Below, piece by piece: positions 34,998-44,632 of a stretch of DNA of 64,000 nucleotides (its first letter is position 1; each line of letters begins with the position of its first letter). The translations under genes were made by a program, and so were the position numbers. The DNA comes from JANQIO01 sp038746745. Its GTDB lineage: Bacteria; Pseudomonadota; Gammaproteobacteria; Pseudomonadales; Halieaceae. The stretch lies in NCBI GenBank assembly GCA_038746745.1, contig JBCDKJ010000015.1, forward strand, positions 4,813 through 68,812, written 5' to 3'. Under the pieces are notes generated by a model, which was given only the letters and a program-made list of their open reading frames with translations, made no database searches and was not told where the DNA came from.

Positions 34998-36323
34998 TTA
35001 CCGAGCGAGCTCGGTCTGTGATCGACTGAGTCGGAACAGAACCGGTGACAAAAGCAGTAGCGCTATCAGGTTTGGAAACGCCATGCAGGCGTTGAGAATA
35101 TCTGCGATCTTCCATACCAGATCGAGTTGCATGACCGTTCCTGTCGGAATCACCAGCACCCAGGCTATTCGAAATGGCAGTACCACCCTGTCGCCAAGTA
35201 AGTACACGGCACAGCGCTCACCGTAATAGCTCCAGCCAATCATCGAGGTAATGGCAAACAAGCACAGAGCAAAGGTCACCACATACTGCGCACCAGGCAC
35301 GCCCTGACTAAACGCGAGCCGCGTCAGGTCAGCGCCAGTGGCGCCTGACTCCAAAACGCCCATCATCACAATCGTGATACCTGTAATACTGCAAACGACC
35401 AACGTATCGATAAACGTGCCGAGCATCGCAATAGTGCCCTGACGCACGGGATCATTGGTGCGCGCGGCCGCGTGCGCAATGGGGGCACTCCCCAACCCTG
35501 CTTCATTAGAAAACACGCCGCGGGCCACCCCCATTCGCAGCGCCATCATCATGGTGGCGCCGGCGAAGCCACCCCCGGCAGCTGCACCACTAAATGCACT
35601 TTCAAAAATAGCCGCCAGCGCTGCCGGCAGGGCTGACACGTTCAGCAAAATGACGACCAGACCCGTCGCCAGATAGGCCAGCGCCATGAAGGGCACCAGC
35701 ACGCTGGTAACGTGGGCAATGCGCTGAATTCCGCCCAGGATCACAGCGCCCACGAGCACTGCGAGCACCAGACCGGTAACAATCGGTTCAACGCCCAGCT
35801 GCGTGTTCAGCACCTGCGACACTGAGTTGGACTGCACGGTGTTCGCCAGACCGAAACCTGCCAGCGACCCGAACAGCGCAAACAGAAAGGCCAGCCAGGC
35901 CCAGCGCTCACCCAGACCATTGCGAATGTAGTACATAGGGCCGCCGCGATAATCGCCATCGGCACCACACTCGCGGTAGTGGACAGCCATCACCGCCTCG
36001 GCATATTTCGTAGCTATGCCGAAAATTGCCGCCACCCACATCCAGAACAGAGCGCCCGGGCCACCTATAGCGATGGCAGTCGCAACGCCGGCGATGTTGC
36101 CAGTGCCGATAGTGGCGGACAGCGAAGTCATAAGCGCCCCGAAGGGTGAAATATCGCCCTCCCCGTCACGTTTGCCGCTGAATAGTAGACGAAAGGCCAG
36201 GGGAATACGGCGCAGCGTCATCAGCCGCAGGCCCAGGGTAAGGTAAATACCGCTGCCCAAAATCAGCGCCAGCATAACCGGGCCCCACACCACTGCATTT
36301 ATCTGATTAATCAGCTCTGTCAT
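34998..36323 (-). CDS. Alanine/glycine:sodium symporter (AGCS family)
   Basis: A 441-residue membrane protein importing alanine or glycine with sodium. Family blocks are clear: IPLAFRLLFSGKRDGEGDIS, FGALMTSLSATIGTGNIAGVATAIAIGGPGALFWMW, EAVMAVHYRE, GGPMYYIRNGLG and the FSNEAGLGSAPIAHAAA motif. About ten to eleven hydrophobic helices. Length is normal for the family. It lies between purC and the Fur-associated gene on the same strand. Only 33 bp separates the purC stop region from its start, so it may be transcribed together with purC. Confidence 0.96.
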   Translation of the reverse strand: MTELINQINAVVWGPVMLALILGSGIYLTLGLRLMTLRRIPLAFRLLFSGKRDGEGDISPFGALMTSLSATIGTGNIAGVATAIAIGGPGALFWMWVAAIFGIATKYAEAVMAVHYRECGADGDYRGGPMYYIRNGLGERWAWLAFLFALFGSLAGFGLANTVQSNSVSQVLNTQLGVEPIVTGLVLAVLVGAVILGGIQRIAHVTSVLVPFMALAYLATGLVVILLNVSALPAALAAIFESAFSGAAAGGGFAGATMMMALRMGVARGVFSNEAGLGSAPIAHAAARTNDPVRQGTIAMLGTFIDTLVVCSITGITIVMMGVLESGATGADLTRLAFSQGVPGAQYVVTFALCLFAITSMIGWSYYGERCAVYLLGDRVVLPFRIAWVLVIPTGTVMQLDLVWKIADILNACMAFPNLIALLLLSPVLFRLSRSQTELAR

Positions 36324-36356
36324 AACTTTCCCTGTCTTTAAAGCGGTCCTGCAGGA

Positions 36357-37457
36357 TTAATGAATCAGATCGAGATCGCCCGCCAGGGCGTCTATGATTT
36401 CGGCGCGAGGGTCTTCACTAACCGCTATGGATGCGCCGGTAATTTGTTGAGCCAGCTCCAGGTACACCTCTGCGGTTTCCATCATCACCGATATTGGCAA
36501 CTCTGACTGCGCCAGTCCCGGGCGCTCTGCCATTCGCGCTTTATTTGTCAGTATGTCCGGGTCGGGAAAATGTGCCAGCAACTTCTGTCGAAAGAACTCT
36601 TTGGAGTGCTCTATCACCCGACCCTGCTGATATGCAGCGGCATCCCAGATGCGCGAAGAATCCGGGGTACCAACCTCATCCATGTAGATCAGCTGAGTGT
36701 CGCCAACTGCATCGGTGACGTAACCAAACTCAAATTTGGTGTCGACAAAAATCTGACCCAGAGACGCCAGCTCACTGGCTATCAGTTCAAAGCCGTCGCG
36801 CAGCAGCCGCTCATAGAGCGCAACATCTGCTGGATCTCGTAAGCCAAACGCTGCACTGTGCCTGAGCAAATCATCACGGCTGACATTGACATCATCCAGT
36901 GCCGGAATGCCCTCAAGGCCCTCCATTACGCTTTTGGTGGACGGCGTAATGAGGAGTTCGGGCAGACGGCTGTCCCGCGCCAGCGCCTCTGGGAGCTGCG
37001 CGCCGCAAAAGCTGCGCTCACCGGCGGCATACGCACGCCACATGGAGCCGGTGATGTACTGCCTGGCAATCGCCTCAATCAGCACCGGTTGCGCTTTTTG
37101 CACGATCCACACCAGCGGGTGGGGTACTTCCAGAATGTGCGAGGCCGCCAGGCCCCGTTGCTTGAAAAGCCCGAACCAGTGGCTGGCGATGCCGTTCAGC
37201 GCTGCGCCTTTCCCGGGTACACCTTCCAGGCCGCCCTCGCCGCGCCAGATGACTTCGTAAGCCGAGATACGATCAGAAATCACCATCACGGCCAGCGGCG
37301 CATCCGGGGCGACGTTATAGCCACGCTGGGCAACCAGACGCGCACTGTCATGTTCGCTGAGCCAGTAGACTGCGCGCACCTTGCCGCTATGTACGGGCTG
37401 GGCGCTGCGAATAGGCAGATCATCATTTACTGCCAGTACGCGGTGTGCAAGGCTCAT
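36357..37457 (-). CDS. purC: SAICAR synthetase (phosphoribosylaminoimidazole-succinocarboxamide synthase)
   Basis: A 366-residue purine biosynthesis enzyme joining CAIR and aspartate with ATP. It belongs to the long PurC form known from pseudomonads. Motifs: HSGKVRAVYWL near the N-terminus (ATP loop), MVISDRISAYEVIW, YITGSMWRAYAAGERSFCG, ITPSTKS, FVDTKFEFGYV and MDEVGTPDSSRIWD. The start is set at MSLAHRVLAVN; a frame 25 codons longer exists but lacks similarity and would overlap the promoter region of the divergent lipoprotein gene. It is divergent from 37563. A housekeeping gene in an otherwise accessory stretch. Confidence 0.97.
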   Translation of the reverse strand: MSLAHRVLAVNDDLPIRSAQPVHSGKVRAVYWLSEHDSARLVAQRGYNVAPDAPLAVMVISDRISAYEVIWRGEGGLEGVPGKGAALNGIASHWFGLFKQRGLAASHILEVPHPLVWIVQKAQPVLIEAIARQYITGSMWRAYAAGERSFCGAQLPEALARDSRLPELLITPSTKSVMEGLEGIPALDDVNVSRDDLLRHSAAFGLRDPADVALYERLLRDGFELIASELASLGQIFVDTKFEFGYVTDAVGDTQLIYMDEVGTPDSSRIWDAAAYQQGRVIEHSKEFFRQKLLAHFPDPDILTNKARMAERPGLAQSELPISVMMETAEVYLELAQQITGASIAVSEDPRAEIIDALAGDLDLIH

Positions 37458-37562
37458 CGGGAACAGCTTATGGCGCAGAAATTGCGAGTCTAACAAAGGC
37501 CCGGACCGTCTGCTGACAAATCCTTGCAGCACGCCTGCGATGCTTCCGGTACCCTGTTCGTC

Positions 37563-38255
37563 ATGTTGTATCGATGCAGTATTACTTCCCTTTTGCTACT
37601 CGTTTCTGCTTGCAGCAGCAACGAGCCTATTGTGTTGCCCGCACCAATTGTTAGCGACCTGTCGGGCCACTGGGAGATGGATTATGGCCGCAGCGATAAC
37701 GTCGACCAAAAGCTGCAGAGCATGTACCGGGAGTGGCGACGCATGGCGGAGCGCCGCGCACGTGGAGATAATCGCGCCGGCCCAATGAACGTTGCCATCG
37801 ACAGCAACAGCTTCCGGCGCACTGTCGACGTCGCCCGATTCGCAGACCTGATCACCAGCTCACAGATTCTGGACATCGAACAGACCGATGACGACATCGC
37901 CATACAGCGGGAAAATGATTACACGCTGAGCTGTGTCTTCGACGACGGCGAGCCGGAAATCCTGATTGACGAACTCGGTTCAGAAATCTGCGGTTGGGAC
38001 GCACATCAGCTGGTGTTTCGCACCCGACTGCCTGACGACATCGACATTCAGCACCGAATTTCACTGTCTGACGAGGGTGACCGCCTTCATATCGCCACGC
38101 GCGTCGACGGCCCACGTTCGCCGCCGTTTACCATCAATCGCTTCTACTTCCGCTTTGATCCTTTGCCCGAGGATTACAGCTGCGAATATACATTGAGCCG
38201 GGGCAATGTCTGTCAGACCGGCGCTGCATCTGATCCCGTCGAGGCAGCAGAGTGA
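37563..38255 (+). CDS. Unknown lipoprotein
   Basis: A 230-residue protein not recognised. The start is chosen at MLYRCSITSLLLLVSAC, which gives a clean lipoprotein signal with the lipobox Cys at 17; a longer frame from 37524 would bury it. The mature part begins SSNEPIVLPAPIVSDLSGHWEMDYGRSDN, a lipocalin-like opening, then Arg-rich helix (MYREWRRMAERRARGDN) and beta-rich sequence with four further cysteines (SCVFDDGE, SEICGWD, SCEYTLSRGNVC). It overlaps the next gene in GTGA, suggesting translational coupling. Probably an outer-membrane-attached periplasmic protein. Confidence 0.8.
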   Translation: MLYRCSITSLLLLVSACSSNEPIVLPAPIVSDLSGHWEMDYGRSDNVDQKLQSMYREWRRMAERRARGDNRAGPMNVAIDSNSFRRTVDVARFADLITSSQILDIEQTDDDIAIQRENDYTLSCVFDDGEPEILIDELGSEICGWDAHQLVFRTRLPDDIDIQHRISLSDEGDRLHIATRVDGPRSPPFTINRFYFRFDPLPEDYSCEYTLSRGNVCQTGAASDPVEAAE

Positions 38256-39391
38256 AGTACCTGACCGCACTACTGTGCCAGCTGCTTGTGACTGTCTCGG
38301 CCTGTGCCGATGAGGAAGACGCCCTGCCTCGCTGGCAGACACTGGACACCACCACCACGCTGCCAGCGGCAACGCCTGAGCGGATAGCACTTATCAGCAG
38401 CGGTACGCCGCCGGGTGAAGATCGAGCACTGGAAATCGGCATTGTGGTGCTGGATTCCGGTATCGAGGGCGATAGCCTGGAGAACCGTCGCGAGGGGGTA
38501 TTCCCCGAAGTCCGGGAAGCGGAGACGCGCTATCTCCCCTTCGCACTGCGCCGCACCCTGGTGGACAGCAACCAGTGGGGCGCTGTGCGGGTGCTACCCA
38601 ACCGTGATCCTGGTTACGAGCTATTGATCAGCGGTGAAATTATCGAGTCGAATGGTGCAGAGCTCGCCCTGAAGCTCACCGCGATTGATGCGAGCGACCG
38701 CGTCTGGCTGGACCAGACCTATACAGCGGTGGCGGAGGAGCGCGCCTACCAGGAGGCAGAGCGTCGCCAGCGTCGACCGTTTCAGAGCCTCTACAATCAA
38801 TTCGCCAATGACCTGTTAACGATTCGCGAAGGGTACAGCGACAGGGAACTCCGTCGCCTGCGGGAACTCTCGACGCTGCGGTACGCCGGTGCCCTGCTAC
38901 CAGAGGCCTTCAATGAGTTTATCCGTCGCGACGAGAGCGGCGTGTACAGCTTGCAGCGCTTGCCCGCCAGAGGCGATCCCATGCTGGCGCGCATTCTGCG
39001 GGTGCGTGAGCAGGAATATATCTTCATCGACACTACAGATGAACAGTACGCCGACTTGTTTACCGAGATGACTCCGGTGTATGACCTCTGGCGGCAGTTT
39101 CTGCGCGAGCAGCTAGCGTATCGGGAGGCCTGGGAAGAGCGCATCGCAGAGCGCGACACCCCCAAATCGGGTACATACCTTTCTATGAAGCAGCGCTACA
39201 ACAACTATAAGTGGAAGAAGATTCAGCGCCAGGAGATGCGCATTCTTGCCGACGGGTTCAATAACGAGGTAGCGCCCACCACCCTGCAGTTGGAAGGTAA
39301 CGTGGTGAAACTGAGCGGAAGTGTGGATCAGCGCTACCGGGAATGGCGCGATATACTGCGCCAAATCTATCAACTGGAGACTGGAGAGTAG
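38252..39391 (+). CDS. Unknown lipoprotein, second of a coupled pair
   Basis: A 379-residue protein with GTG start overlapping the previous stop. The signal MKYLTALLCQLLVTVSAC ends in a plausible lipobox at Cys18. Residues about 60-150 form an alpha/beta region (ALEIGIVVLDSGIEG, LPFALRRTLVDSNQWGAVRVLP, ELLISGEIIESNGAELALKL) resembling periplasmic auxiliary lipoproteins that assess an oligomer state; the match is structural in flavour only. The rest (170-379) is highly charged and helical, ending in LSGSVDQRYREWRDILRQIY. The short motif REWR also occurs in the partner. I cannot name the function. Confidence 0.8.
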   Translation: MKYLTALLCQLLVTVSACADEEDALPRWQTLDTTTTLPAATPERIALISSGTPPGEDRALEIGIVVLDSGIEGDSLENRREGVFPEVREAETRYLPFALRRTLVDSNQWGAVRVLPNRDPGYELLISGEIIESNGAELALKLTAIDASDRVWLDQTYTAVAEERAYQEAERRQRRPFQSLYNQFANDLLTIREGYSDRELRRLRELSTLRYAGALLPEAFNEFIRRDESGVYSLQRLPARGDPMLARILRVREQEYIFIDTTDEQYADLFTEMTPVYDLWRQFLREQLAYREAWEERIAERDTPKSGTYLSMKQRYNNYKWKKIQRQEMRILADGFNNEVAPTTLQLEGNVVKLSGSVDQRYREWRDILRQIYQLETGE

Positions 39392-39543
39392 GCATAGTTC
39401 ACTTGTTTTCATTCGCAATTTCTTTAGTCTTTTCAATAGTTTTCTGCCATTATCAACAATAATTATTAAGTGCTGCTGCGCAGCATAGCGGTGCCGGTCA
39501 TCAGATCGTGCTGGCCGGTGCAAACCGAGCACCTGACAATGCC

Positions 39544-41868
39544 ATGAAAAGCCGTTTGACCATCGCCAGACGCATCAACTTCTTCGTGACCACCCTGGCC
39601 ACGGCAGTAACCGTGGTGCTGAGCTGTTATGGCGTTGTTAGCAGCTACCGCCAACAGCTGAACAGCATCGAAGCCGGCGCTGCCTGGCAGAGCGGTGAAG
39701 GCGTTCGCCATCAGCTTGGTTTTTACTATAGCGATTCTGCCCTGCTGCAAACCCTGATGCGGGACGTCGCCAGTCATCCCGCCATTGAACGCGCCGCCGC
39801 CTACAGCCTGGAGGGCGATCAACTCGCGGAGTACCTCGCACCCGGTGTGGATGCCTACCCGTTAACGGACTTCTCGGTTTTGCGCGGCAATACTGAGTTA
39901 CTGGAGATCGGCCGCCTCAACCGCAGAATTGATACCAGCGGCTACTATGATCTGACCGTGCCGGTGTACTCCGACATCAACCCGCTGGAAAAAGACATAA
40001 GCCGGGCAGACTATGGAGATCGCCTCGCGGCTGAAGATCCTGTCGCCAGTCAGTACCTGATCGGTTATTACCATTTCGGTATCAACAAGCTAGCACTGTT
40101 CCAGTCTCTGCGCCCGGCCCTGCAACAAATCGCGCTGTACGGGCTGGGCGGACTGCTGCTGACGCTGTTCCTGACCTATAGCTTTACGCGCGGCATAGCC
40201 GCGTCACTGGCCAGCCTCGCGGATATGGCGTCGGAAATCTCAAAAGGCCATCTGGACAAGAAGTTCCGCCCGCGGGGCAAGGGGGAAATTCGGGAGATTG
40301 CCTCCATGCTCAACGTGATTCTGGGAGAGCTGAAAAAACACAAAGCCAAAATGGATGCCGACAGTCACCTGCTGCGCATGAAAGTCGACGAGCGCACCGA
40401 GCAGTTATCGCGTCAGAACAAGCAACTCAACGAGGCGGTGCGACAGGTCACGCGCACCAAGAACAAACTGCGACAACTGGCCTATTACGATGGACTGACA
40501 GAGCTGCCCAATCGGCAACTGTTTACTGAGCAATTGGATATCCTGCTGCGTATGGCACAGCGCGAGGGCCGTACCATTGCTCTTCTGTTTCTGGACCTCG
40601 ATAACTTCAAGCGCATTAATGACTCTCTGGGGCACTCGGCGGGCGATGTGTTGCTGCGAGAAGTCGCTGCGCGTCTTGCATCCTGCGTGCGCGGCAGCGA
40701 CCTGTTGGCTAAATATGTAGACAGCGAAGCCAAGATCGGTGTGTCCCGCCTGGGCGGCGATGAATTCACTGTGGTGCTGAACAGCATTGACGAACCCAAA
40801 ACGGCGGGGGTAATCGCCGAGCGACTGCTGGAGTCACTACAGGAGCCCATGCACATCGAGGGCCACGAGGTAGTGGTCACCCCGAGCGTGGGAATCGCTC
40901 TGGCACCTCAAGACGCTGACAACGTCGAAGATCTGCTCAAGCTTGCCGACACTGCGATGTATCACGCCAAATCCCAGGGCCGTAACAAATACTCCTTCTA
41001 TACCAGTTCCATGCAGAGCGCTGGCGTCGGCCGCCTCAAACTCGAGACTGAGCTGCGCAAAGCCCTGGAACGCGAGGAACTCGTACTGCATTACCAGCCG
41101 CAGATCTGCACCGCCACCGGCAAAGTGCTGGGCGCTGAGGCCCTGGTGCGCTGGGAACATCCCGAACACGGCCTGGTGCCCCCCATCCGCTTTATTCCAC
41201 TGGCTGAGGAAATGGGGCTGATTGTCGAATTGGGGGCATGGACGCTGGAAGAGGCCGCGCGTCAGAGCAAGCGCCTGAAGGATCTGGGCATCCCCGTACC
41301 TAAAATCGCCGTGAACGTTTCCGCGCTGCAGTTCAACCCTTCCTTCACCAAACAGGTGCAGGCGGTGTTGGACAGCGTGAGCATTCCACCGAGCTGCATC
41401 GAGTTAGAGCTCACTGAGGGCGTGATCATGAACAACGCCAAGGCGTCGATTGAATCGTTGCATGGCCTCAAAGAGCTGGGCGTCTCGCTGTCCGTCGACG
41501 ATTTTGGTACCGGTTACTCGTCTCTCAGCTATCTGAGTAAGTTCCCGCTGGACGAGCTGAAGATTGATCGCAGCTTCGTCATTGAATTCGATAAGAGCGA
41601 GAACAGCGCCAGCCTGGTCAGCGCCATCATTGCGATGGGCAAAAGCCTGAACCTGTCGCTGGTTGCGGAGGGCGTGGACAATCCCGAACAGTTCCTGTTC
41701 CTGCGCCAGCAACAGGTTGAAATTATTCAGGGCTACTTGTTCAGCAAGCCTCTACCGTCTCGCGACTTTGAAGCCACGCTGCGCGAGGCGCACTTTCCGC
41801 GTCAGATTGAGGAAATTGTGCGCCAGCAGGAGTTGCGCAAACAACAGCGAGTCGCTACCGAACACTGA
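39544..41868 (+). CDS. Membrane-anchored GGDEF-EAL c-di-GMP protein
   Basis: A 774-residue protein predicted to make and/or break c-di-GMP. Domains: N-terminal helix (INFFVTTLATAVTVVLSCYGV), a periplasmic sensor of about 160 residues, second helix (IALYGLGGLLLTLFLTYSF), HAMP (about 210-265), coiled coil (to about 320), GGDEF (GGDEF intact at 404-408), EAL (EAL intact at 532-534, with DDFGTGYSSLSYL and the ELTEGVI motif). Both active sites look competent. ATG 39544 is preferred over GTG 39508. The upstream 115 bp is AT-rich, probably a promoter. Convergent with msrA, 12 bp apart. Confidence 0.95.
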   Translation: MKSRLTIARRINFFVTTLATAVTVVLSCYGVVSSYRQQLNSIEAGAAWQSGEGVRHQLGFYYSDSALLQTLMRDVASHPAIERAAAYSLEGDQLAEYLAPGVDAYPLTDFSVLRGNTELLEIGRLNRRIDTSGYYDLTVPVYSDINPLEKDISRADYGDRLAAEDPVASQYLIGYYHFGINKLALFQSLRPALQQIALYGLGGLLLTLFLTYSFTRGIAASLASLADMASEISKGHLDKKFRPRGKGEIREIASMLNVILGELKKHKAKMDADSHLLRMKVDERTEQLSRQNKQLNEAVRQVTRTKNKLRQLAYYDGLTELPNRQLFTEQLDILLRMAQREGRTIALLFLDLDNFKRINDSLGHSAGDVLLREVAARLASCVRGSDLLAKYVDSEAKIGVSRLGGDEFTVVLNSIDEPKTAGVIAERLLESLQEPMHIEGHEVVVTPSVGIALAPQDADNVEDLLKLADTAMYHAKSQGRNKYSFYTSSMQSAGVGRLKLETELRKALEREELVLHYQPQICTATGKVLGAEALVRWEHPEHGLVPPIRFIPLAEEMGLIVELGAWTLEEAARQSKRLKDLGIPVPKIAVNVSALQFNPSFTKQVQAVLDSVSIPPSCIELELTEGVIMNNAKASIESLHGLKELGVSLSVDDFGTGYSSLSYLSKFPLDELKIDRSFVIEFDKSENSASLVSAIIAMGKSLNLSLVAEGVDNPEQFLFLRQQQVEIIQGYLFSKPLPSRDFEATLREAHFPRQIEEIVRQQELRKQQRVATEH

Positions 41869-41880
41869 TTTTGCCCAGGC

Positions 41881-42489
41881 TCAATGCGCCGTGCTGAGCC
41901 GCTGACTTTCTTCACGCCAGCGCGTACCGGACCACACCGCTTTCAGACGCTTGTCGCGGCCGCAGGCAAAGCGATAAAACTTGTAGCGACGTGAGTTTTT
42001 AATGTAGTAATCCTGATGATACTCCTCGACCGGGAAAAACTTTGCCCGATCCAGGATCTCTGTGACTACCATCTGGTCAGAAAATGCGCCCTGTACCGCG
42101 TTGAACGTTGACTCTGCCAGGGCGCGCTCGCCCTCACCCGCCACAAAAATTGCCGTGCGGTAGCTATCGCCGCGATCACAGAACTGACCGCCTGCGTCGA
42201 AGGGGTCCACGTTAGCCCAGAACAGCATCAGCAACTGCTCAAAGCTGATCGCATCCGGGTCGTAGGTTACCTCAACCGCTTCATAGTGCCCTGTGTGCGC
42301 GCCGTTATAGGTGGGATTGGGGTGCGTACCGCCGGTGAAGCCAGACACCACATCTGTAACACCCGGAACGTCCTGATAAGCGGCTTCCATGCACCAGAAG
42401 CAACCTCCGGCAAAAACCGCAGTGGCCGCGCTGGCCTGAAGGGATGCACCCATAAACAGGGCAAACAGAGATAGGCGAAAACTGGTCAT
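41881..42489 (-). CDS. msrA: Peptide methionine sulfoxide reductase MsrA, exported form
   Basis: A 202-residue repair enzyme reducing methionine-S-sulfoxide in proteins. The signal peptide MTSFRLSLFALFMGASLQASA indicates export to the periplasm. The catalytic motif GCFWC lies at 29-33 with Cys30 as the nucleophile. Family motifs include VSGFTGG, YNGAHTGHYEAVEVTYDPD and DGQFCDRGDSYRTAIF-like (GGQFCDRGDSYRTAIF). A Cys in YRFACGRDKRL near the C-terminus may resolve the disulfide. A periplasmic copy fits an organism facing oxidants outside the cell. No msrB is adjacent. Confidence 0.95.
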   Translation of the reverse strand: MTSFRLSLFALFMGASLQASAATAVFAGGCFWCMEAAYQDVPGVTDVVSGFTGGTHPNPTYNGAHTGHYEAVEVTYDPDAISFEQLLMLFWANVDPFDAGGQFCDRGDSYRTAIFVAGEGERALAESTFNAVQGAFSDQMVVTEILDRAKFFPVEEYHQDYYIKNSRRYKFYRFACGRDKRLKAVWSGTRWREESQRLSTAH

Positions 42490-42596
42490 AAATGTTCCTC
42501 AGGGCAGCCACTGGCAGCAATGCGGTGCTGTAATATCAACGAAACGTCGTACACTCTGCGCACTTCAGACTACAGTTTACCGACTTCGTTCACTGC

Positions 42597-43001
42597 ATGA
42601 TTCAGCGAATTCGCATCGATACTCCCGGTCAGGGCCTTCACGCGTTTACTGACAGTGTCCACGCCGTCGTTGCAAAAGCTAAGGTACAGGACGGTCTGTG
42701 CACGCTATACCTGCAACACACCTCAGCCAGCCTGCTGATTCAGGAAAACTACGACCCCAGCGCTAGAGTCGACCTGGAGCGCTGGCTGAACCGGCTGGTG
42801 CCCGAGAACGACCCACTCTACACTCACACGCTGGAAGGCCCGGATGATATGCCTGCCCATATCAAAGCCGCACTGACCGCCACGCAGCTGAGCATCCCCT
42901 TCGAAAGCGGCAGGCTGTTGCTAGGCACCTGGCAGGGCATTTACCTTTGGGAACATCGCCATGGACCACAGCGGCGCGAGGTTGTGGTGCATACGAGCTG
43001 A
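42597..43001 (+). CDS. YjbQ/UPF0047 family protein
   Basis: A 134-residue single-domain protein of the UPF0047 family, called secondary thiamine-phosphate synthase in annotation because some members show weak phosphate-transfer activity. Landmarks: LQHTSASLLIQENYDP, the polar block DVHAHIKAAL-like (DDMPAHIKAALTATQLSIPFESG) and GTWQGIYLWEHR, with conserved His and Asp. Length is typical. The true function of the family is unclear. Divergent from msrA. Confidence 0.88.
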   Translation: MIQRIRIDTPGQGLHAFTDSVHAVVAKAKVQDGLCTLYLQHTSASLLIQENYDPSARVDLERWLNRLVPENDPLYTHTLEGPDDMPAHIKAALTATQLSIPFESGRLLLGTWQGIYLWEHRHGPQRREVVVHTS

Positions 43002-43121
43002 GTAGGCGACGGGATTGGCTGAGCACAGCATCGCTGCGAACATGACCCGATGCGTCATCCGCCATCAAATATTGGCGTCCTCGGCCATCTACGACTGCAG
43101 GATGCGAGGTAAACTCCCAGC

Positions 43122-43922
43122 ATGAGAGTGACAAACAAAGCGCACGGCAAGATGTACCTGCTCGCCTTTTGCAGCCTGCTGATGGCGGCCAGTGTTCACG
43201 CTGAGGAGGATTGTTATGCAGACAGTAACTGGCCCAGTGATCAGACACTGAAGGCCTCCTTCGACGTGCTCAGCTGGAATCTGCAAAAGGCGAGCGGCGA
43301 CGGCTGGCAGCGGGACCTGAAGGAATTGGCGGGTGATGTAGAGCTGGCATTTTTGCAGGAAGCATCACTCCAGGCCGGTATTCCGGAGCTGCTACCCGGC
43401 GCGCTTACGGCTGTATTTGCGGAGGGTTACACCACGACGCAGCTCAACACCGGCGTGATGACCCTGGGCACGGCGGCGCCAAGCAAGCACTGCAGCTTTA
43501 GTGCCGTTGAGCCATGGCTGCGCACACCCAAAGCAGCCAGCGCTGCAACGTACGCGCTCAGCGGGCGTGATGAGCACTTGTTAGCTATCAATTTACATGC
43601 GGTGAATTTCAGCCTGGGCCTGGACAGTCTCCGCAATCAGCTTTTGCCTCTGTTACAACAGGTAGCGAACCACACCGGCCCCGCCATCATTGCGGGAGAT
43701 TTCAATACCTGGAGCGAGGCGCGTCAGAACCTGGTGGACGAACTGCTGGCAGCGCAGGGACTAACACAGGTTGAGTTCGAAGACGATAAACGCAGTCGAC
43801 CCCTGGGCCGACCGCTGGATCATGTTTATCTGCGTGGGCTTACGGTGGAGAAAGCCGAGGTCATAAGCGTGGCCAGTTCCGATCACAATCCGATTCGCCT
43901 GCGCCTGGCTCTGGTACCGTGA
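43122..43922 (+). CDS. Secreted endonuclease/exonuclease/phosphatase family protein
   Basis: A 266-residue EEP-fold hydrolase with a signal peptide (KMYLLAFCSLLMAASVHA). The active-site motifs are present in order: FDVLSWNLQKA, LAFLQEA (metal-binding Glu), AIIAGDFNTW (Asp and Asn), LDHVYLRG and the C-terminal ASSDHNPI (Asp-His pair). Members cut nucleic acids, phospholipids or phosphoinositides, so the substrate is open. The family copy in gammaproteobacteria is often annotated as an extracellular nuclease-like protein. The next gene overlaps its stop by GTGA. Confidence 0.9.
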   Translation: MRVTNKAHGKMYLLAFCSLLMAASVHAEEDCYADSNWPSDQTLKASFDVLSWNLQKASGDGWQRDLKELAGDVELAFLQEASLQAGIPELLPGALTAVFAEGYTTTQLNTGVMTLGTAAPSKHCSFSAVEPWLRTPKAASAATYALSGRDEHLLAINLHAVNFSLGLDSLRNQLLPLLQQVANHTGPAIIAGDFNTWSEARQNLVDELLAAQGLTQVEFEDDKRSRPLGRPLDHVYLRGLTVEKAEVISVASSDHNPIRLRLALVP

Positions 43923-44284
43923 GCCGCCCCGGGTCAATTGCCTGTCTGCTAGGTATTCTGCTGACGACTATCAGCAACACGGTGCACACGGCGACCGACC
44001 AGGAAATCAATGCGTTACTGCACTTTGTTGCCAGCAGTGGCTGTGTGTTCATGCGTAATGGCGATAGCTATGAGGCCTCACGAGCTGCGGATCATCTACG
44101 ATTAAAATACCAGCGCGGGCAGCGTTATATCGACACTGCTGACCAGTTTATTGATCGGTTAGCGAGCGAGAGCTCCTGGACAGGCAAGCCCTACACCGTG
44201 CAGTGCGGCCAGCAAAAGATGACTAGCCGCGAGTGGCTGCACGATGCGCTGGCCGCATTACGGCAGCAGACACCCGGAAAGTGA
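43919..44284 (+). CDS. DUF5329 family exported protein
   Basis: A 121-residue protein starting at GTG within the preceding stop. A signal peptide (SIACLLGILLTTISNTVHT) is followed by the DUF5329 pattern: EINALLHFVASSGCVFMRNGDSY, then AADHLRLKYQRGQRYI, TADQFIDRLASESSWTGKPY and CGQQKMTSREWLHDAL. Two cysteines may form a disulfide in the periplasm. Function unknown. Coupled translation with the EEP hydrolase suggests a shared role. Confidence 0.85.
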   Translation: MSRPGSIACLLGILLTTISNTVHTATDQEINALLHFVASSGCVFMRNGDSYEASRAADHLRLKYQRGQRYIDTADQFIDRLASESSWTGKPYTVQCGQQKMTSREWLHDALAALRQQTPGK

Positions 44285-44345
44285 TCGTGCCTTTTCTTGG
44301 CTTTCGTTGTATTTCTGTCTGCGCCGAAACGTTTATTGCAGGATT

Positions 44346-44525
44346 TTAGCCTTCGCTAGGCTCTTCCAGGGCCAGAATCTGCTGGTGCAGCGTCTCCGCT
44401 TCTTCGGTGAGCGTTGAATACGTGCGAATATCCCCATTGCGCTGCGCATGCATCGCTTTTTCCAGGACGATCGCGTGCTGCTTTTTCAGTTTCTTGGTGG
44501 GATCAGATTTGAACAGGTAGAACAT
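44346..44525 (-). CDS. DUF6435 family small protein
   Basis: A 59-residue helical protein with the family opening FYLFKSDPTKKLKKQH and the motif AMHAQRNGDIRTYSTLTEEAE. The start is taken at MFYLFK; a longer frame exists but its first 17 residues do not fit the family. Such proteins are short, basic at the N-terminus and of unknown role. A solitary gene on the minus strand downstream of the HicB-like gene. Confidence 0.8.
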   Translation of the reverse strand: MFYLFKSDPTKKLKKQHAIVLEKAMHAQRNGDIRTYSTLTEEAETLHQQILALEEPSEG

Positions 44526-44632
44526 GGCGCTGACCTGATGATTTATGTCACTGAAATCTACGCAAGGCGCCATCAACTGGGTCTCGCGACCACCGCCGTG
44601 GAGAGCTTTCGTAGCAAGTTGCTGAAGCCGCG

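Noticed and set aside
44526..44632. Complete HicB C-terminal DNA-binding domain by frameshift
   Set aside because: The resemblance in the alternative frame is faint and no single shift gives a convincing domain; kept only as a possibility.
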